A program made the translations under genes and the position numbers. Under the pieces are notes generated by a model. It was given only the letters and a program-made list of their open reading frames with translations, was not told the origin of the DNA and made no database searches. DNA of 13,370 bases from Candidatus Saccharimonadota bacterium (lineage in GTDB: Bacteria > Patescibacteriota > Saccharimonadia > Saccharimonadales > Saccharimonadaceae), in NCBI GenBank assembly GCA_905371595.1, contig CAJPLU010000023.1, positions 1-13,370 of the forward strand, written 5' to 3'. Position 1 is the stretch's first letter; each line of letters opens with the position of its first letter. Shown here one piece after another: positions 9,226 through 13,370 of the stretch.

Positions 9226-9705
9226 ATGCCTCGCAAAGTTACCAAAAAGCTCCAGCGCCAATTGCAGCCAGATCGCAAATACCAGTCGATTTTGGTGCAG
9301 CGCCTCATCAACAAGTCAATGCTCAACGGCAAGAAATTAGCAGCCGAGCGGGCTGTCTATGACGCTCTAGCGCAAGCTGCCAAAACTCTCAAGAGCGAAG
9401 AGCCGCTAGAGGTTTTCGAAAAGGCAATTAACAATATTAGCCCGGCTTTCGAGGTTAAGTCTCGCCGCGTTGGCGGTGCTAACTACCAAATTCCGTTTCC
9501 AATTCAAGGCCATCGCCAGCAGCACTTTGCCTTTACTTGGTTAGTGCAGGCCGCTCGCAGTAAAAGCGGTATGCCGTACAGCAAGCGCTTAGCGACAGAA
9601 ATCGTCGACGCCTGCAACGAAACTGGTATTGCCTTCAAGAAGAAAGAAGACACTCACAAAATGGCCGAAGCCAACCGCGCTTTTGCTCATTTTGCTCGCA
9701 GCTAA
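9226..9705 (+). CDS. rpsG: 30S ribosomal protein S7
   Basis: Primary assembly protein of the 30S head, 159 residues, close to the usual length. It begins MPRKVTKKL, carries the rRNA-binding EVKSRRVGGANYQIP and ends KKKEDTHKMAEANRAFAHF, all typical of S7. The ATG lies two bases after the rpsL stop; AGGAGG near the end of rpsL is about 10 nt upstream, so translation is probably coupled. A strong terminator follows, so fusA is not part of this unit, unlike in E. coli. In E. coli S7 represses its own operon; if that holds here, the target may be the rpsL leader or the rpsL-rpsG junction. Confidence 0.98.
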   Translation: MPRKVTKKLQRQLQPDRKYQSILVQRLINKSMLNGKKLAAERAVYDALAQAAKTLKSEEPLEVFEKAINNISPAFEVKSRRVGGANYQIPFPIQGHRQQHFAFTWLVQAARSKSGMPYSKRLATEIVDACNETGIAFKKKEDTHKMAEANRAFAHFARS

Positions 9706-9729
9706 TCGTTTCTTTTCATGCAAACATAG

Positions 9730-9762
9730 AACCGCTCCTACGCTATACATAGGAGCGGTTTT
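9730..9762 (+). terminator. Intrinsic terminator after rpsG
   Basis: A perfect 11-bp GC-rich stem (9730-9740 with 9750-9760, loop of nine bases) runs into TTTT (9759-9762). It separates rpsLG from fusA. Confidence 0.9.
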
Positions 9763-9800
9763 ACGAAAGTTAAACTTAGCTATCATTTTTGTAAATTATC

Positions 9801-9809
9801 TGATATAAT
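9801..9809 (+). promoter_or_regulatory. fusA promoter, extended -10
   Basis: TGA followed by a perfect TATAAT (9804-9809); no clear -35 (TATCAT at 17 nt). Predicted start near 9816, giving a leader of about 69 nt. The leader holds a small T/A-rich hairpin (TTTTTTG 9825-9831 with CAAAAAA 9836-9842, loop GTGC) and the Shine-Dalgarno AGAGGA (9873-9878), 6 nt before the ATG. Confidence 0.75.
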
Positions 9810-9884
9810 TGTCGTTAAGAGTAGTTTTTTGGTGCCAAAAAATAACCAAGAATCTCGACAAATCAACTTAATAGAGGAAAAACA

Positions 9885-11972
9885 ATGGCAGCAACCGTTC
9901 CATTACAAAACTTTAGAAATATCGGCATTATTGCCCATATCGACGCCGGTAAAACAACCACCACTGAGGGTATTTTGTACCGTACTGGCTTGACGCACAA
10001 AATCGGTACCGTCAAGGGTGATGACGGCGGTGCCACCACCGACTGGATGGCGCAGGAAAAAGAGCGGGGCATCACTATTACCTCGGCGGCGGTGACTTGC
10101 TTCTGGAAAGGCCACAAGATTAATATTATCGATACGCCAGGGCACATCGACTTTACAGCCGAGGTGGAGCGTTCGCTGCGAGTGCTCGACGGCGCTGTTA
10201 CTGTCTTCGACGGCAAAATGGGCGTCGAGGCGCAAAGCGAAACTGTCTGGCGACAGGCCAACAAATACAACGTACCGCGCATCTGCTTCATCAACAAAAT
10301 CAACCAGACTGGCGGCGACTTCTACAAATCTGTCGAATCAATTCACAACCGCCTCAGCAAGCAAGCGTTCCCGATCCACTTGCCAATTGGTTTTGAAAAG
10401 GATATTTGCGGCGTGGTCGATCTGATCGATATGAAGGCTTATACTTACGATAATTACACTGACCACGAGCTGAAAGTCGGCGAGATTCCGGCTGACATGC
10501 TCGAAAAAGCCAAGCATGCGCGCAGCTTGTTGGTCGAGAACGCTGTTGAAGCCGACGACGGCCTGATGATGAAGTTCTTCGACGAGGGCGAGGAAGCAAT
10601 TACCATCGACGAACTCAAGAGTGCGCTGCGCAAACGCGTACTAGCTGGCGACTTCTATTTGGTAACTGGCGGCGACGGCCGCGGCGTGATTGTCGAAAAA
10701 CTGCTTGATTTGATGGCAGATTACTTGCCAAGTCCGCTCGACGTCGACGAAATTTGGGGTAAAAATCCAAAAACTGGCGACGAAGTCGGCCGCAAACCAA
10801 GCGACAAAGAACCAATGGCTGCGCTGGCCTTCAAGATTGCTGCCGATCCGTTCGTCGGCAAGTTAATCTTCATCCGCGTCTACTCTGGCGTACTGAAAGC
10901 TGGCAGCTACGTCCTTAACACCACCACTGGCGAAAAAGAGCGCATCGGCCGCATCGTCCGGATGCACGCCGACAAGCGCGAAGAAATCGATAGTGTTGGC
11001 GCCGGCGATATCGCTGCAGTGGTCGGGCTGAAAAATACTTTCACCGGTAATACTTTGGCTGAGTTGAGCCACCCGATCGCTCTGGAATCTATCGAGTTCC
11101 CAGAACCGCCGGTATCAATTGCTGTCGAACCAAAGACCAAAGCCGACCAAGAGAAGATGGGCATTGCTTTGCAGCGCCTCGCCGAGGAAGACCCAACCTT
11201 CCGCATTCACACCGATGAAGAGACCGGGCAGACGATTATGTCGGGCATGGGCGAGTTGCATCTGGAGATTCTAATTGACCGTATGAAGCGCGAGTTCAAT
11301 GTTGAAGCTAATGTCGGCGAACCGCAGGTTGCCTTCCGCGAAACCATCAAAGGTACCGCCGAAGTTCAAGGCAAGCACGCCAAACAGTCCGGCGGCCGCG
11401 GCCAATACGGCGATGTTTGGGTACGCTTTGAGCCGAACGAGCCAGGCAAAGGCTTTGAATTCATCGACGAAATCAAAGGCGGCGTGGTGCCGCAAGAGTA
11501 TCGCCCGGCCGTACAAAAAGGTATTCGCGAAACTCTAGACGGCGGCGTTATTGCCGGCTACCCAGTGGTGGATGTCAAGGCAACCCTCTACGATGGCTCG
11601 TACCACGACGTTGACTCTAGCGAGCTGGCGTTTAGCTTGGCGGCGCATATCGCGACCCGCGCTGGTATCAAACAAGCCAATCCAGTCTTGCTCGAGCCAG
11701 TCATGAAAGTAGAAGTCACTACTCCCGAGGAGTTCATGGGCGACATCATCGGCGACCTCAACAGCCGCCGCGGCCGTATCGAAAGTATGGATGATCTAAT
11801 GGGCGGCGCTAAACTAATCAAAGCAATCGTGCCGCTAGCCAACATGTTCGGCTACACATCAGACATCCGCTCGATGAGCCAAGGTCGTGCTGCATCGACG
11901 ATGGAGCTAGCTCACTATGAGGAAGTCCCGCCAAACGTTGCTGCTGAGATTATCGAAAAACGCAACAAGTAG
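9885..11972 (+). CDS. fusA: Translation elongation factor G
   Basis: Translocase GTPase, 695 residues, normal length. Start fixed by AGAGGA six bases upstream and the family N-terminus. The P-loop AHIDAGKTT (17-25), switch I EKERGITIT (58-66) and switch II DTPGH (83-87) are intact. The domain II to V landmarks LAFKIAADPFVGKL, GMGELHLEI, GRGQYGDVW and LNSRRGRIESM follow in the usual order. Two oddities concern guanine recognition. The G4 motif NKxD reads NKIN (137-140), with Asn in place of the Asp that bonds the base. The G5 motif GSAxKNKGV is replaced by TGGDGRGV (261-268), which lacks the Ser-Ala. EF-Tu in the same window keeps NKMD and GSATK. Still an EF-G by every other feature. It is transcribed alone, between the rpsG terminator and a hairpin pair. 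Confidence 0.97.
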   Translation: MAATVPLQNFRNIGIIAHIDAGKTTTTEGILYRTGLTHKIGTVKGDDGGATTDWMAQEKERGITITSAAVTCFWKGHKINIIDTPGHIDFTAEVERSLRVLDGAVTVFDGKMGVEAQSETVWRQANKYNVPRICFINKINQTGGDFYKSVESIHNRLSKQAFPIHLPIGFEKDICGVVDLIDMKAYTYDNYTDHELKVGEIPADMLEKAKHARSLLVENAVEADDGLMMKFFDEGEEAITIDELKSALRKRVLAGDFYLVTGGDGRGVIVEKLLDLMADYLPSPLDVDEIWGKNPKTGDEVGRKPSDKEPMAALAFKIAADPFVGKLIFIRVYSGVLKAGSYVLNTTTGEKERIGRIVRMHADKREEIDSVGAGDIAAVVGLKNTFTGNTLAELSHPIALESIEFPEPPVSIAVEPKTKADQEKMGIALQRLAEEDPTFRIHTDEETGQTIMSGMGELHLEILIDRMKREFNVEANVGEPQVAFRETIKGTAEVQGKHAKQSGGRGQYGDVWVRFEPNEPGKGFEFIDEIKGGVVPQEYRPAVQKGIRETLDGGVIAGYPVVDVKATLYDGSYHDVDSSELAFSLAAHIATRAGIKQANPVLLEPVMKVEVTTPEEFMGDIIGDLNSRRGRIESMDDLMGGAKLIKAIVPLANMFGYTSDIRSMSQGRAASTMELAHYEEVPPNVAAEIIEKRNK

Positions 11973-11985
11973 TTTGATAATTAGC

Positions 11986-12038
11986 TTTAGCGAGAACTTC
12001 GCTAAATACGTAAACGCGCCTCTCACCAAGGCGCGTTT
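11986..12038 (+). terminator. Tandem hairpins after fusA
   Basis: Stem 1: TTTAGCGA 11986-11993 with TCGCTAAA 11999-12006. Stem 2: a 10-bp GC-rich stem 12012-12021 with 12029-12038. Neither is followed by a long T run (only TTT in the second arm), so termination may be partial or factor-aided. The second stem overlaps the -35 region of the next promoter. Confidence 0.5.
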
Positions 12039-12040
12039 GC

Positions 12041-12049
12041 TGCTATAAT
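12041..12049 (+). promoter_or_regulatory. Extended -10 promoter of the DUF998-like gene (leaderless)
   Basis: TGC plus a perfect TATAAT (12044-12049), then six bases and the ATG at 12056. Transcription should begin at the start codon. No Shine-Dalgarno is present. Confidence 0.7.
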
Positions 12050-12055
12050 AGATAC

Positions 12056-12676
12056 ATGAGCTACCAGCTAGCTGTTCAATTTTACAGGCGTAATCGCTTG
12101 CAGGTACTCTGCGCGCTATACGTAGTGATTTTAACTTCTGGCGTGATGGTCTCAATCGTGCTGTCTGATGATTCGCACTGGACGAGCTGGAGTCTCAGCC
12201 GGTTGGGCGAGACTAGTACCAACCGCCAATCGGCTTTAGCTTTTAATGCTGGTGTTTTTACCTCAGGATTGATACTTACTGCTATCGGTATTTGCATGAC
12301 CCGAAGCTATGCTAAGCTTCAGCAATCGCGCACCGCCAAATTGTCAGCTTGGCTGATGATTACTTTGTCTGTATGTATGATTGGCGTAGCGCTTTGTCCG
12401 AATGACACTATGCACGCAGCGCATTTTGTTTTTTCGCGCGGGATAATTGTCGCTATGGTGCTAATGATGCTGACTTTACCGTCGAGCCTTAATTATTTGA
12501 CACAGCGCGAGCGGCTGTTGTCATTCGGCTTTCCGATTTTTGCAGCAATTCTGGCAGCTCAGGGCTACATCTTGCGAAGCTTTTGGTTTGTCATTATCGA
12601 AGCTATATTGGGACTGCTGGCTGCTATTTGGCTGTTTATCGTTTGCCGGCATATTGATAAGCGTTTACGCCAGTAG
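12056..12676 (+). CDS. Six-helix membrane protein, DUF998-like
   Basis: 206 residues with about six hydrophobic segments (16-36, 60-80, 96-114, 123-142, 155-175, 177-197). The pattern WSLSRLGE (45-52) after the first helix, then FNAGVFTSG (63-71) and a CPNDTMHAAHF loop (114-124), resembles the DUF998 family of unknown function; the family call is from memory of the pattern. The N-terminus and C-terminus are basic (YRRNRLQ, RHIDKRLRQ), consistent with both inside. It lies between fusA and tuf, which are usually adjacent, and has its own promoter with a predicted leaderless start. The tuf promoter begins four bases after its stop, so there is no room for a separate terminator. Nothing visible links it to translation. 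Confidence 0.75.
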   Translation: MSYQLAVQFYRRNRLQVLCALYVVILTSGVMVSIVLSDDSHWTSWSLSRLGETSTNRQSALAFNAGVFTSGLILTAIGICMTRSYAKLQQSRTAKLSAWLMITLSVCMIGVALCPNDTMHAAHFVFSRGIIVAMVLMMLTLPSSLNYLTQRERLLSFGFPIFAAILAAQGYILRSFWFVIIEAILGLLAAIWLFIVCRHIDKRLRQ

Positions 12677-12680
12677 CCAC

Positions 12681-12709
12681 TTTACACCCGCAGAGCTTTC
12701 AACTATAAT
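12681..12709 (+). promoter_or_regulatory. tuf promoter
   Basis: TTTACA (12681-12686), exactly 17-nt spacer, TATAAT (12704-12709): the closest to consensus in the window, as expected for a highly expressed gene. Predicted start near 12716. Confidence 0.85.
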
Positions 12710-12716
12710 AAGAAAT

Positions 12717-12772
12717 AACGCGCGACGCGTTTTGTCGAGGTGGCAGCACTTTCGATAATTGCTCGCGTCGTG
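12717..12772 (+). promoter_or_regulatory. Folded 5' leader of tuf with two exclusive pairings
   Basis: A nine-pair helix joins 12721-12729 to 12764-12772 (one G-U). Inside it is a hairpin, TCGAGGTG (12735-12742) with CACT (12747-12750) and TCGA (12752-12755), loop GCAG, one bulge. The 5' strand can instead fold on itself (AACGCG 12717-12722 with CGCGTT 12726-12731). The Shine-Dalgarno AGGAGA (12793-12798) lies outside, nine bases before the ATG. Confidence 0.4.
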
Positions 12773-12807
12773 AATAACATAATACTAACGTTAGGAGAAC
12801 TACTTCT

Positions 12808-13370
<563 letters not shown>

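Noticed and set aside
12540..12758. Plus-strand 72-codon ORF overlapping the end of the DUF998-like gene
   Set aside because: Out of frame within that gene and running through the tuf promoter and leader.

Overview
The window carries a bacterial transcription/translation core: rpoB (3' part), rpoC, rpsL, rpsG, fusA and tuf (5' part), all on the + strand, in the ancestral rpoBC-str order. Several features together suggest a candidate-phyla-radiation bacterium, most likely a Saccharibacteria/TM7-type genome: the diverged signature sites in RpoC, S12 and EF-G, the many short transcription units, the very small intergenic regions and the roughly 50% GC content. This placement is inference, since no database search was possible. 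The standard code is used; no in-frame UGA is needed.

Layout. 1-2234 is rpoB, cut at the left edge just inside the rifampicin region and ending in a 64-residue acidic tail. 2236-6105 is rpoC, one base after the rpoB stop; it lacks the usual cysteines of both zinc sites. A strong terminator (6125-6163) follows. 6225-8640 is an accessory insertion that splits rpoBC from the str genes. It holds a minus-strand single-pass membrane protein, a 45-residue membrane micro-protein, a string of four adjacent RNA hairpins, a CPBP-type intramembrane protease, and a complete type III hammerhead ribozyme motif 47 nt after the protease stop. 8632-9762 is an rpsL-rpsG operon with its own extended -10 promoter, a structured leader of about 140 nt and a strong terminator. 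9801-12038 is fusA as a separate unit. 12041-12676 is a DUF998-like membrane protein that appears to be leaderless. 12681-13370 is a consensus promoter, a folded leader and the start of tuf.

How the parts work together. RpoB and RpoC form the catalytic core of RNA polymerase. S12, S7, EF-G and EF-Tu form the decoding and translocation machinery. The core genes have Shine-Dalgarno sequences, and those whose promoters lie in the window have leaders. Three accessory membrane-protein genes instead have their -10 element exactly 6 nt before ATG, which predicts leaderless mRNAs. The most notable item is the hammerhead ribozyme at 8514-8568. Every core position fits, and a seven-base decoy copy of one stem III strand lies just upstream. 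The next most notable are the loss of zinc ligands in RpoC and the altered guanine-recognition motifs in EF-G.
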